From positions 744,001 through 808,000 of the forward strand of contig NZ_AUMK01000003.1 in assembly GCF_000430645.1 (NCBI RefSeq): a stretch of DNA of 64,000 bases. Reading direction: 5' to 3'. A program made the position numbers and the translations under genes. How positions within the stretch are numbered: the stretch's first letter is position 1; every line of letters begins with the position of its first letter. Below the pieces are notes generated by a model, which saw only the letters and a list, made by a program, of their open reading frames with translations, was not told where the DNA came from and made no database searches. Source of the stretch: Aquimarina latercula DSM 2041 (GTDB taxonomy: Bacteria > Bacteroidota > Bacteroidia > Flavobacteriales > Flavobacteriaceae). Shown piece after piece: positions 1 to 7,084 of the stretch.

Positions 1-695
1 GTAGAAAAAAAAGCCATTAAAACACTAAGCACATATACCTCCAAAGAATAGCTTAAAATATCACTTCTATCAAAAATTAGATATTGAGAAATAATACATA
101 AAGAAGATATAATCATGGCATAAGAGGTAAAAACAACTACTCCAAACTTTGGAATTAACCAGCCACTACCCACCAAATAAATAGCATACGTAAGTGCACT
201 TAAAAAAATTAGAGATACTCCCGAAAGAAGGTTCGGAGTATCTAACTGAAGTTCTTGCCAAAATGTAATTAATACTCCTATATATGTAATTAGTATAGCA
301 ACTAATTGTTGTTTCGTTATTTTATGTTTTAGAAATATTCTAGAAATTACTAGCACTAAAGTTGGATATACAAATAAAATTATCCGTTCTAACCCTGCTT
401 TAATATATTGTAATCCAAGAAAATCAAAATAACTAGCTAAATAATATCCAATAAAACCAAAAAACACAATCCACAAATAATCTTTCTTTTTGATCTTTTC
501 TAGAGAAGAGGGTTTATTAAACTGTGCTATAATTATATAAACCGGAAGAGAGAATGACATCCTAAACAACAACAAATGTTCCGAAGTCACCTGATATTTA
601 TAAGCCATTTTTACCATGACTGCTTTTGCAGAAAATAACACAACACCAATAATAGCTAGTATTATACCTAATGAGATTTGTTTAGATTTTTGCAT
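1..695 (-). CDS. EamA/DMT-family permease, 3' end cut by the window
   Basis: The minus strand is open from an ATG at 695 to the window edge with no stop, so only the first 231 residues or so are visible. The translation is strongly hydrophobic, starts MQKSKQISLGIILAIIGVVL and shows about seven membrane segments. It carries EamA-like features: an early SAKAVMVKMAY segment just after the first helix, and Tyr/Gly-rich helices such as FGFIGYYLASYFDFLGLQY. This family (drug/metabolite transporters, 10 TM, about 300 residues) exports or imports small metabolites across the inner membrane; the substrate cannot be predicted. It lies downstream of ychF on the same strand but behind a strong terminator, so it is probably transcribed separately. 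Confidence 0.8.
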   Translation of the reverse strand, partial: MQKSKQISLGIILAIIGVVLFSAKAVMVKMAYKYQVTSEHLLLFRMSFSLPVYIIIAQFNKPSSLEKIKKKDYLWIVFFGFIGYYLASYFDFLGLQYIKAGLERIILFVYPTLVLVISRIFLKHKITKQQLVAILITYIGVLITFWQELQLDTPNLLSGVSLIFLSALTYAIYLVGSGWLIPKFGVVVFTSYAMIISSLCIISQYLIFDRSDILSYSLEVYVLSVLMAFFS

Positions 696-763
696 TCGGT
701 AAAATTAATCACAATATCTCTTGCAGGTATTACACACATCTAGCAAAATTACGATGTCCAACA

Positions 764-795
764 AAAAACCTCCTGAAAGTTTTCAAGAGGTTTTT
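764..795 (-). terminator. Rho-independent terminator after ychF
   Basis: Inverted repeat with arms AAAAACCTCCTGAAA and TTTCAAGAGGTTTTT, with one wobble and a very short loop. On the minus strand the stem ends in a U-run, 25 bp beyond the ychF stop. Confidence 0.85.
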
Positions 796-819
796 CTATA
801 AAAATAGTATCTAAATATT

Positions 820-1914
820 TTATACATTAAATAAGAAGTGCATTACATCTCCATCATTCACAATATATCCTTTCCCTTCTACTCCTAATTTTCCAGCTTC
901 TTTTACTTTAGATTCACTTCCAAAAGAAACGTAATCATCATATTTAATAACTTCCGCTCGAATAAATCCTTTCTCAAAATCTGTATGAATAACACCAGCT
1001 GCTTGGGGAGCTGTAGCACCAATAGGAATTGTCCAAGCTCTTACTTCTTTTACGCCCGCTGTAAAATATGTTTGTTGATTTAACAATTTATAGGCAGCTC
1101 TTATTAAAACTGATGACCCTGGCTCTTCTAACCCCATATCCTGAAGAAACATTTGTCTTTCTTCATAATCTTCGAGCTCAGTGATATCAGCTTCTGTTCC
1201 GACAGCAAGAATAATTACTTCAGCATTTTCTGTTGATACAGCTTCCTTTACCCGTTTTACGTGATCATTACCATTCACTGCAGCACTTTCGTCTACATTA
1301 CATACATACAATACTGGTTTATCAGTTATAAACTGCAATGGTTTTACAAACTCTGCGTGATCATCTTCAGAAACTTCAATAGCCCTAACTGAAGATCCTG
1401 CCTCCAAACCATCTTTTAACTTTAATAATATTGCTTCTTCTTTCTGTGCTTCTTTATTACCAGTTTTAGCGGCTCTCTTTATCTTATCTAATTTCTTTTC
1501 GAGAGTTTCTAAATCTTTTAATTGTAATTCTATATCTATAGTTTCCTTATCACGAATAGGGTCTATTGAACCATCAACATGAACAATATTGTCATTATCA
1601 AAACAACGTAGTACATGGATAATTGCATCAGTTTCTCTTATATTTCCTAAAAACTGATTTCCTAAACCTTCTCCTTTACTAGCTCCTTTTACTAATCCAG
1701 CAATATCAACAATTTCTACAGTAGCAGGTATAACACGCTCAGGGTTTACCAGTTCTTCGAGTTTTTCCAATCTTGGATCAGGCACATTAACAACACCTAT
1801 ATTAGGTTCTATTGTACAAAATGGAAAGTTCGCACTTTGCGCTTTCGCATTGGATAAACAATTAAAAAGTGTTGATTTTCCTACGTTTGGTAATCCAACT
1901 ATTCCTGCTTTCAT
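820..1914 (-). CDS. ychF: Redox-regulated ATPase YchF (Obg-family P-loop protein)
   Basis: 364 residues from the ATG at 1914. The longer open frame adds 18 residues that do not belong to the family, whereas MKAGIVGLPNVGKST is the canonical YchF N-terminus. The G1 loop GLPNVGKS, the FPFCTIEPN switch and DIAGLVKGASKGEGLGNQFL are visible. The usual NKxD specificity motif reads CNVDE here, which fits YchF binding ATP rather than GTP. The C-terminus (ADITELEDYEE onward) is the TGS domain. YchF is a cytosolic, ribosome-associated ATPase involved in translation and the oxidative stress response. Length matches the family. It is monocistronic, with its own promoter and terminator. Confidence 0.97.
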   Translation of the reverse strand: MKAGIVGLPNVGKSTLFNCLSNAKAQSANFPFCTIEPNIGVVNVPDPRLEKLEELVNPERVIPATVEIVDIAGLVKGASKGEGLGNQFLGNIRETDAIIHVLRCFDNDNIVHVDGSIDPIRDKETIDIELQLKDLETLEKKLDKIKRAAKTGNKEAQKEEAILLKLKDGLEAGSSVRAIEVSEDDHAEFVKPLQFITDKPVLYVCNVDESAAVNGNDHVKRVKEAVSTENAEVIILAVGTEADITELEDYEERQMFLQDMGLEEPGSSVLIRAAYKLLNQQTYFTAGVKEVRAWTIPIGATAPQAAGVIHTDFEKGFIRAEVIKYDDYVSFGSESKVKEAGKLGVEGKGYIVNDGDVMHFLFNV

Positions 1915-1930
1915 ATTAATATAACATAAT

Positions 1931-1949
1931 AGCAAATATGATATTTGCT
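1931..1949. repeat. Perfect 19-bp palindrome in the ychF leader
   Basis: AGCAAATAT-G-ATATTTGCT is a perfect 9-bp dyad around one base. It lies between the predicted transcription start (about 1960) and the ychF start codon at 1914. It could be an operator or a small leader hairpin. No regulator can be named. Confidence 0.5.
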
Positions 1950-1965
1950 TGAATTTTTGAGAGTG

Positions 1966-1998
1966 CAAAGATAACGGTATTAACGCATAGTATACAAA
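1966..1998 (-). promoter_or_regulatory. Bacteroidota-type promoter of ychF
   Basis: On the minus strand TTTG (1998-1995) is followed after 21 bp by TATCTTTG (1973-1966). This matches the Bacteroidota -33/-7 consensus TTTG...TAnnTTTG. It predicts a leader of about 45 nt. Confidence 0.65.
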
Positions 1999-2133
1999 TA
2001 CTAGTTAAAGAGATTCTATAATTAAAATAAATATTAGTAATCAATGTATATCATTGAATCCTTCATAATATATAACTATACAAAATGTTCTCCTTACATT
2101 TTTGTAATTTTACAATACCAAATAGATAAACCT

Positions 2134-2691
2134 ATGAAAACGTTTAACAACATTATTGTAATAATTCTATTTCTTTCTGGCTTTATAACATATGGTCAAT
2201 CTAAAGAAGAAGAAAATAATAATGAAGAAGAAAAATCGACAGAAACTAAACCTAAAGAGAATTCTTCTGAAGAAGTAGTGACAAAAATTATTAGGATTAA
2301 AGGTGCTAATGGAGAAGAAAAAGTAATTAAACAACAACAAGTGATTACCAAAAAGAGTGAGGTTACACTTAATCCAGATGAAGAAGATGACGAAACTAAT
2401 AGAACGGCAGTTTATAAACCTCAAAAAGTTTCTGTGAAAAATGCTGGAACTACCTCTAATGAGAGAATATATAGTAGTGTTCCTGATGGCACTGGTTATA
2501 TATTAACACTTATTGACGAGCAAGGAGAAAAAATATCCAAAGCGAAACTACTTTCTAATGGATATTATATAATAAACAGTGGTATTAAAGATAATTGTTT
2601 AGGACATTTTGATGAGGCAAAAAATCTAGTTCTAGAAACCTATGATACCGTTAAGGATTCTGTTATTACCCTCACCTATAAATTAAAATAG
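2134..2691 (+). CDS. Small secreted protein of unknown function
   Basis: 185 residues from the ATG at 2134. The open frame extends 30 residues upstream, but MKTFNNIIVIILFLSGFITYGQ is a clean type I signal peptide, so this start is preferred. After the signal there is a low-complexity, highly charged stretch (SKEEENNNEEEKSTE, about residues 22-60), then a K/V-rich segment and a compact C-terminal region with ERIYSSVPDGTGYILTLID and LSNGYYIINSGIKDNC. I do not recognise the family. It is probably exported to the periplasm or cell surface. It is monocistronic and converges on the first alginate lyase gene. Confidence 0.7.
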   Translation: MKTFNNIIVIILFLSGFITYGQSKEEENNNEEEKSTETKPKENSSEEVVTKIIRIKGANGEEKVIKQQQVITKKSEVTLNPDEEDDETNRTAVYKPQKVSVKNAGTTSNERIYSSVPDGTGYILTLIDEQGEKISKAKLLSNGYYIINSGIKDNCLGHFDEAKNLVLETYDTVKDSVITLTYKLK

Positions 2692-2801
2692 GGTTGTTTT
2701 TTTCTTGATTTAGATTAAAAAGATAATTGTTTATACGATTTCAAAAAAAAGCTAAAATTCTAACAGAAAACTAATATATCCTCTTGACTATATTTAAAAT
2801 A

Positions 2802-2834
2802 AAAGAACCGCTTAACTAAATTAAGCGGCTCTTT
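2802..2834. terminator. Bidirectional terminator between convergent genes
   Basis: Stem AAAGAACCGCTTAA / TTAAGCGGCTCTTT with a 5-nt loop and U/A-runs on both sides. It lies 23 bp past the alginate lyase stop on the minus strand and 110 bp past the plus-strand gene. Its CCGCTTAA core recurs in the terminator of the second lyase gene (4504-4532). Confidence 0.85.
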
Positions 2835-2856
2835 AAAACTATCAAATCAATTTATA

Positions 2857-4212
2857 TTAATTGTCAGGAGATACCTGTAAATCTCTAATCAATACCTGAC
2901 CGTATACATTAGAATTCTCATGGCTACTACTAGTTGATTGTAAATAACAACCTGCTTTAAAGTAGTTCTCATTAGCATTACCTATATCTACAGATTCAAA
3001 CAATTCTGCTATTCTATTACCACTATTATTTAAGTTATACAGTCTCACAACTCCATTACTCATAGTTAACTCAAAATAGTATTCAGTATCCATTTGCATA
3101 TTAAAATTAATGGTTCTTCCACTTCCTTCTATCTCTTCAGTAACATACCCTAATATTCTTAAATCAACAGATCCTGAGTTTTGTCCACTACTTCCTTGCA
3201 CCTGAACTCTAATAACATCATCGTAAGAATCATCTCTCTCATGGATTTGACCAAATGCTAATTTACCAGAAGGTGGTAAATCTTCAATCTTAAATCTCCA
3301 TTTCATAGAGTGTTCCGTATTAGTATTACCATTCCAATACCCATCTCCACCATTAATTATTTCTCTTAACTCAGATCTAGGGTTACTAGATCCTCCTGAT
3401 GTAGGATTTCCTGGGTAACATCTAAAGGCCGCAAACCCATCCTTTTCGAAAAAGAAATGACTTTCATTTTTACTTGCATTATCAGCATAGTTTAACCCAT
3501 TATCATTACTCCCAACACTTAGATTTCCACTAAAACCATTTAATTTCCAACCACTACCGATAATACTAGATGCAGTTCCACCTGTTGGTGGTGGAGGTGG
3601 ATTAATAGTACCTCCTACTTCGGTAAAAAACCATTTTTGACTATCCCATCCGCTATAAGCCCATTGATCTGCATTACTTCCATTAGATGTCCCTCCTACT
3701 CGTAAACTTTTTCCACTATCTCTATTTTTTAATCTAAAATATCCATTCCCCACAGAAAGTATTTGCCACTGTTGATGTGTTGTTCCTTGATAAGCCCATT
3801 GCTGAACATTAGCTCCGTTAGAATTATTGCCTCCAGAAACCTCTAATGATTTACCACTATCTACCCCTTTTAAACGTACGTAACCATTACCAACAGAAAG
3901 TATTTGCCACTGTCTATGGGTAGCACTGGTGTTAGCATCTGTTCCCCATACTTGAAGATTTGCACCATTATTGTTACTTCCAGCTGCAATATCTAATGTA
4001 CGGCCACTTTTTAAGTTTTTAATAGTGTAGATTTTTCCAACAACAGGTGTAGCCTTTGCTTCGAGAGTTTGATCATTAATAATAGAATCCTCAGAATCAA
4101 TAAATTCTTCATTTTCACAAGAAATTCCAACCAATACTAAAGTAAAGGCCAAGAAAATTTTAGTAAAAAAATGCAAACCAGATGCACTTTTTTTTCTACG
4201 AAAAGTTTTCAT
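2857..4212 (-). CDS. Surface lipoprotein: ricin-type lectin domain plus PL7 alginate lyase
   Basis: 451 residues from the ATG at 4212; an ATG at 4236 is an alternative, and the longest frame (4266) would run into the operators. A lipoprotein signal ends in LVLVGISC (Cys32), followed by the acidic ENEEF typical of surface-exported Bacteroidota lipoproteins. Residues about 55-200 are a three-repeat ricin-B-like lectin (repeated WQILSVGNGY and QQWAY blocks). A PPPPP linker leads to a PL7 domain (about 217-451) with the three family motifs: RSELRE (near 279), QIH (near 321) and YFKAGCYLQ (near 416). PL7 enzymes cut alginate by beta-elimination, and an Ile in QIH is usually linked to G- or mixed-block preference. 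The catalytic domain is nearly identical to that of the neighbouring lyase. Confidence 0.93.
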   Translation of the reverse strand: MKTFRRKKSASGLHFFTKIFLAFTLVLVGISCENEEFIDSEDSIINDQTLEAKATPVVGKIYTIKNLKSGRTLDIAAGSNNNGANLQVWGTDANTSATHRQWQILSVGNGYVRLKGVDSGKSLEVSGGNNSNGANVQQWAYQGTTHQQWQILSVGNGYFRLKNRDSGKSLRVGGTSNGSNADQWAYSGWDSQKWFFTEVGGTINPPPPPTGGTASSIIGSGWKLNGFSGNLSVGSNDNGLNYADNASKNESHFFFEKDGFAAFRCYPGNPTSGGSSNPRSELREIINGGDGYWNGNTNTEHSMKWRFKIEDLPPSGKLAFGQIHERDDSYDDVIRVQVQGSSGQNSGSVDLRILGYVTEEIEGSGRTINFNMQMDTEYYFELTMSNGVVRLYNLNNSGNRIAELFESVDIGNANENYFKAGCYLQSTSSSHENSNVYGQVLIRDLQVSPDN

Positions 4213-4254
4213 AATTGTTTGTTTTGAATTATTCATAATATTTGTGTTAAATAT

Positions 4255-4289
4255 TTGGTGTACCAATAATAAAATTGGTCAACCAATTT
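4255..4289 (-). promoter_or_regulatory. Tandem UxuR/ExuR-like operators of the first alginate lyase
   Basis: Two dyads: TTGGT-GT-ACCAA (4255-4266) and AAATTGGTCAACCAATTT (4272-4289). Their centres are at 4260.5 and 4280.5, exactly 20 bp apart. They resemble the AAATTGGTATACCAATTT operators of the GntR-family hexuronate repressors UxuR/ExuR. That matches the uronic acid nature of alginate. No GntR gene lies in the window. Confidence 0.7.
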
Positions 4290-4326
4290 AGTTATCACAA
4301 TAGTAAGAATTTAATTACATAACTCA

Positions 4327-4339
4327 AACGTTTTCGTAA
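4327..4339. promoter_or_regulatory. AACGTTTTCGTAA box, possible operator
   Basis: The sequence contains the dyad ACG-TTTT-CGT. The identical 13-mer occurs at 56515-56527 upstream of the GH31 gene, and a degenerate version (AACGCTTTTATAA) lies at 6641-6653 upstream of the second lyase. The recurrence before carbohydrate genes suggests an operator. The binding protein is unknown. Confidence 0.4.
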
Positions 4340-4503
4340 AATATTTATAATTTATTATCAATATTGTTAATATTTTAACCCAAATAAGATCGAATTCACA
4401 TCTTTTAAAACCAAATATTAACATAAATGTTTTTAAACCAATTCGATAAGCCATGGAAAATTACGAATGAACTATATGATTATAACAGCATCATATATAT
4501 AAA

Positions 4504-4532
4504 AAAGACCGCCTAATTATTAAGCGGTCCTA
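4504..4532 (-). terminator. Terminator of the second alginate lyase
   Basis: Stem GACCGCCTAA / TTAAGCGGTC followed on the minus strand by a run of U. It lies 22 bp beyond the stop codon. It is related in sequence to the terminator of the paralogous gene at 2802-2834. Confidence 0.8.
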
Positions 4533-4553
4533 TACACTTTATTTTAAAACAAA

Positions 4554-6515
4554 TTAATTATCTGGAGATACCTCTAAATCTTTAATCAATACCTGACCAT
4601 AAACATCAGAGCTTTCATGACTACTACTTGTTGATTGTAAATAACAACCAGCTTTAAAGTAATTTTCATTAGCATTACCTATATCTATAGATTGAAACAG
4701 CTCCTCTATTCTATTACCATTATTATCAAGATTATATAAAGTAACAACACCATTACTCATGGTTAGTTCAAAAAAGTACTCTGTATCTAATTGCATATCA
4801 AAATCAATTGTTCTTCCCTCACGATCTTCAACCTTCTCAGTTACGTACCCTAATATTCTTAAATCTACTTTTCCAGAGCTTTGTCCACCATCTCCTTGCA
4901 CCTGAACTCTGATTACATCATCATAAAAATCATCTCTCTCATGAATTTGACCAAAAGCCAACTTCCCAGAAGGTGGTAAATTTTCTACTTTAAATCTCCA
5001 TTTCATAGAGTGTTCTGTATTGGTATTACCATTCCAATACCCGTCTCCTCCATTAATAACCTCTCTCAATTCGGATCTAGAGTTACTTGATCCTCCAGAT
5101 GTAGGATTCCCTGGGTAACATTTAAATGCTGCAAATCCATCCTTTTCGAAAAAGAAATGACTTTCATCTTTACTTGCATTATCTGCATAATCTAATCCGT
5201 TATCATTACTACCAATATTCAAAGAGCCTGTAAATCCATTTAACTTCCATCCAGGACCTATAATATTTGCTGCACTTCCTCCCGGTGGCGGAGGTGGACC
5301 TTGTGGTGTTGCATTAACAACTCTACTAGCGGAAACATTGCCCGAATTATCCACTGTCACTGCATTAAATGAATAAGAAGTACCATTAACCAAATCATTA
5401 ATAGTCACACTTTCTCCAAAAGAAGTTACCTCTCCTCCATCATATGTAATTCGCACATTATTAAAATCAGAATCTCCAGGATTATTCCAATTTAAAGCAA
5501 CAGAACCATTTCCAGGTATTGCACTTAATCCTGAAACTGGTCCTGGAGGCGTTGTATCACTATTATCGTCCTCGTTACCATAAATTTCGGTTTCTATAAT
5601 ACTATTCCAACTGTTTTTAGAATTACCAAAACTAGATATTCTTACAAACCTTGCCTCCACATCGTCAAAATCAAAAATTTCTAATCCTTCTGTCGTTCCG
5701 CTACTTCCACTAGTTTTTGCATCAAATACTGTGCTTAATGAAGAAGTAGAGTTACCAACTCTAATTTTAAAATAAGCTTCTCTTTCATCACCTTTAAACC
5801 AAGCAATTTTTAAACTTGACACAGTTTTTACCGTACCTAGATCATATGTAATATACTTACCTGTATAGCCATTAGATGACCACCGTGATTCTGTGTTTTC
5901 AATTTCACCATCTACTGTATTTTCAGGCCCATATCCAGTTTGATTTCCATTCGCAGAAACACTAATTGGTATTATCTGACCTGGAGCAGTTGGTCCTTCT
6001 ATCAAAGTACTATTAAGACTGAAGTCGTCAAATCTAACATCTCCACTATTTCTGGTTCCTAGTATAGTTACTAAAGAAGCATTACCACTATTAAAGGTGA
6101 TAGTAATCTCTTCAAAATCATTTGTATCAAAATCATTTGACTGTCCTGCTACAGAAAGTTCTCCATTTCCTTTTACCCAAGCTTTCAGAACATAATCCGT
6201 ATTTCTACTAACATCAACCGTTTGCTCTATTTTACCAGAAGAATTAGATACTTTACCTGATTTAGACCCCGAATTTTCATCGCTTGAGATCGCATAATAG
6301 TCTGGATCTCCCCAATTAACTTCTCCAAGTTCAAATCCAGGGTTTTGAATTGGTATAGAAATCCTAACTTCTGAATCTCCTTTTATAGTTTCTAATAGTT
6401 CATCACTAATCTCTTCATTTGTACAGCTTGTCACTGAAATGAATAGTATTAAAATAAAAGCTGAAATAGAAAACAAAAGGGGAGTTTCTTTTCTAATAAT
6501 TAATGTTTTTTTCAT
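4554..6515 (-). CDS. Multidomain alginate lyase lipoprotein (CBM - F5/8C - FN3 - PL7)
   Basis: 653 residues. A lipoprotein signal ends in ISVTSC (Cys31) followed by TNEE, so an outer-membrane lipoprotein, probably surface exposed. The first domain starts IPIQNPGFELG (about 54-170) and looks like a CBM4/9-type jelly roll. Next is an F5/8-type C (CBM32-like) domain (about 180-312; VDGEIENTESRWSSNG), then a fibronectin III domain (about 322-405) and a PPPPGG linker. The C-terminal PL7 domain (about 418-653) has RSELRE (near 480), QIH (near 522) and YFKAGCYLQ (near 617). It should act on polymeric alginate, with the modules anchoring the enzyme to cell-wall material. Promoter and terminator layout copies that of the first lyase, so the whole transcription unit was duplicated. 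Confidence 0.93.
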   Translation of the reverse strand: MKKTLIIRKETPLLFSISAFILILFISVTSCTNEEISDELLETIKGDSEVRISIPIQNPGFELGEVNWGDPDYYAISSDENSGSKSGKVSNSSGKIEQTVDVSRNTDYVLKAWVKGNGELSVAGQSNDFDTNDFEEITITFNSGNASLVTILGTRNSGDVRFDDFSLNSTLIEGPTAPGQIIPISVSANGNQTGYGPENTVDGEIENTESRWSSNGYTGKYITYDLGTVKTVSSLKIAWFKGDEREAYFKIRVGNSTSSLSTVFDAKTSGSSGTTEGLEIFDFDDVEARFVRISSFGNSKNSWNSIIETEIYGNEDDNSDTTPPGPVSGLSAIPGNGSVALNWNNPGDSDFNNVRITYDGGEVTSFGESVTINDLVNGTSYSFNAVTVDNSGNVSASRVVNATPQGPPPPPGGSAANIIGPGWKLNGFTGSLNIGSNDNGLDYADNASKDESHFFFEKDGFAAFKCYPGNPTSGGSSNSRSELREVINGGDGYWNGNTNTEHSMKWRFKVENLPPSGKLAFGQIHERDDFYDDVIRVQVQGDGGQSSGKVDLRILGYVTEKVEDREGRTIDFDMQLDTEYFFELTMSNGVVTLYNLDNNGNRIEELFQSIDIGNANENYFKAGCYLQSTSSSHESSDVYGQVLIKDLEVSPDN

Positions 6516-6572
6516 TGTTAATGATTGTTTTTAATGCTTACGCTTGTTAAAAGTTATAGGTTAAATTTAAAA

Positions 6573-6606
6573 TGGTAAACCAATTAAAAAATTGGTCGAC
6601 CAATTT
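6573..6606 (-). promoter_or_regulatory. Tandem UxuR/ExuR-like operators of the second alginate lyase
   Basis: Dyads TGGT-AA-ACCA (6573-6582) and the perfect 18-bp palindrome AAATTGGTCGACCAATTT (about 6589-6606). Their centres, 6577.5 and 6597.5, are again exactly 20 bp apart, as before the first lyase. The spacing puts two dimers on the same DNA face. Confidence 0.72.
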
Positions 6607-6667
6607 TTGTGCAATGATAATAATTTACACCAAACGCACAAACGCTTTTATAAATTAAACGGGGAAA

Positions 6668-6767
6668 AAACACCTAATTATTAAAAGATTAACAAACTCA
6701 TACATACTTTGTTAAATTTAACAAAATGATCAAGAAGCTATTTTAATAAATTGTAAATGAGGTGTTT
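6668..6767. repeat. Nested inverted repeats
   Basis: Outer arms AAACACCT (6668-6675) and AGGTGTTT (6760-6767) enclose a perfect 18-bp palindrome TTTGTTAAATTTAACAAA (6708-6725). The two dyad centres differ by only 1 bp. This may be a large operator or a foldable leader. Confidence 0.45.
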
Positions 6768-7084
6768 AAATTTAAAATCCAATTAAATTTTTCCAGAGTG
6801 AATTTAACAAGTACTTAATTAAAGTTTTAACCGTATAACCTAAACGAGTACTAAAAAATAGAATTCGTAGCCAATTAAATAGTATTCGTTTACATCTTAT
6901 GGTAATCAACTTTGTTCTAATTCTATAATGTTCTGCAGTAGATACCACTTTAAAAAAATCTTTAAAATAGAATATTATCAATAAAACTAGATACCAAAAC
7001 TCAACTTATAATAAATACGATGGCTAGGCATAAAATCTAGATTAATTGAATATCTTTAATTGCTAAACCAATAAATATATTCAC

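Larger units (their letters stand above)
4213..4553. other. Intergenic regulatory region between the two alginate lyases
   Basis: 341 bp without a gene. From the 3' side it holds the leader of the first lyase, two operator-like dyads (4255-4289), a 13-mer AACGTTTTCGTAA (4327-4339) shared with the region upstream of the GH31 gene, A+T-rich filler, and the terminator of the second lyase (4504-4532). Confidence 0.7.
6516..7084. other. 569-bp divergent intergenic region
   Basis: It separates the second lyase (minus) from the first TonB-dependent receptor (plus). It holds the tandem operators (6573-6606), a degenerate copy of the AACG box (6641-6653) and a nested inverted repeat (6668-6767). From about 6770 to 7060 it is A+T-rich with no convincing gene; a 69-codon minus-strand frame at 6772-6981 has no recognisable features. 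Confidence 0.6.

Noticed and set aside
6772..6981. 69-codon open frame on the minus strand in the divergent intergenic region
   Set aside because: No recognisable domain or signal peptide, composition typical of translated A+T-rich noncoding DNA, and no promoter or ribosome site that would support it.
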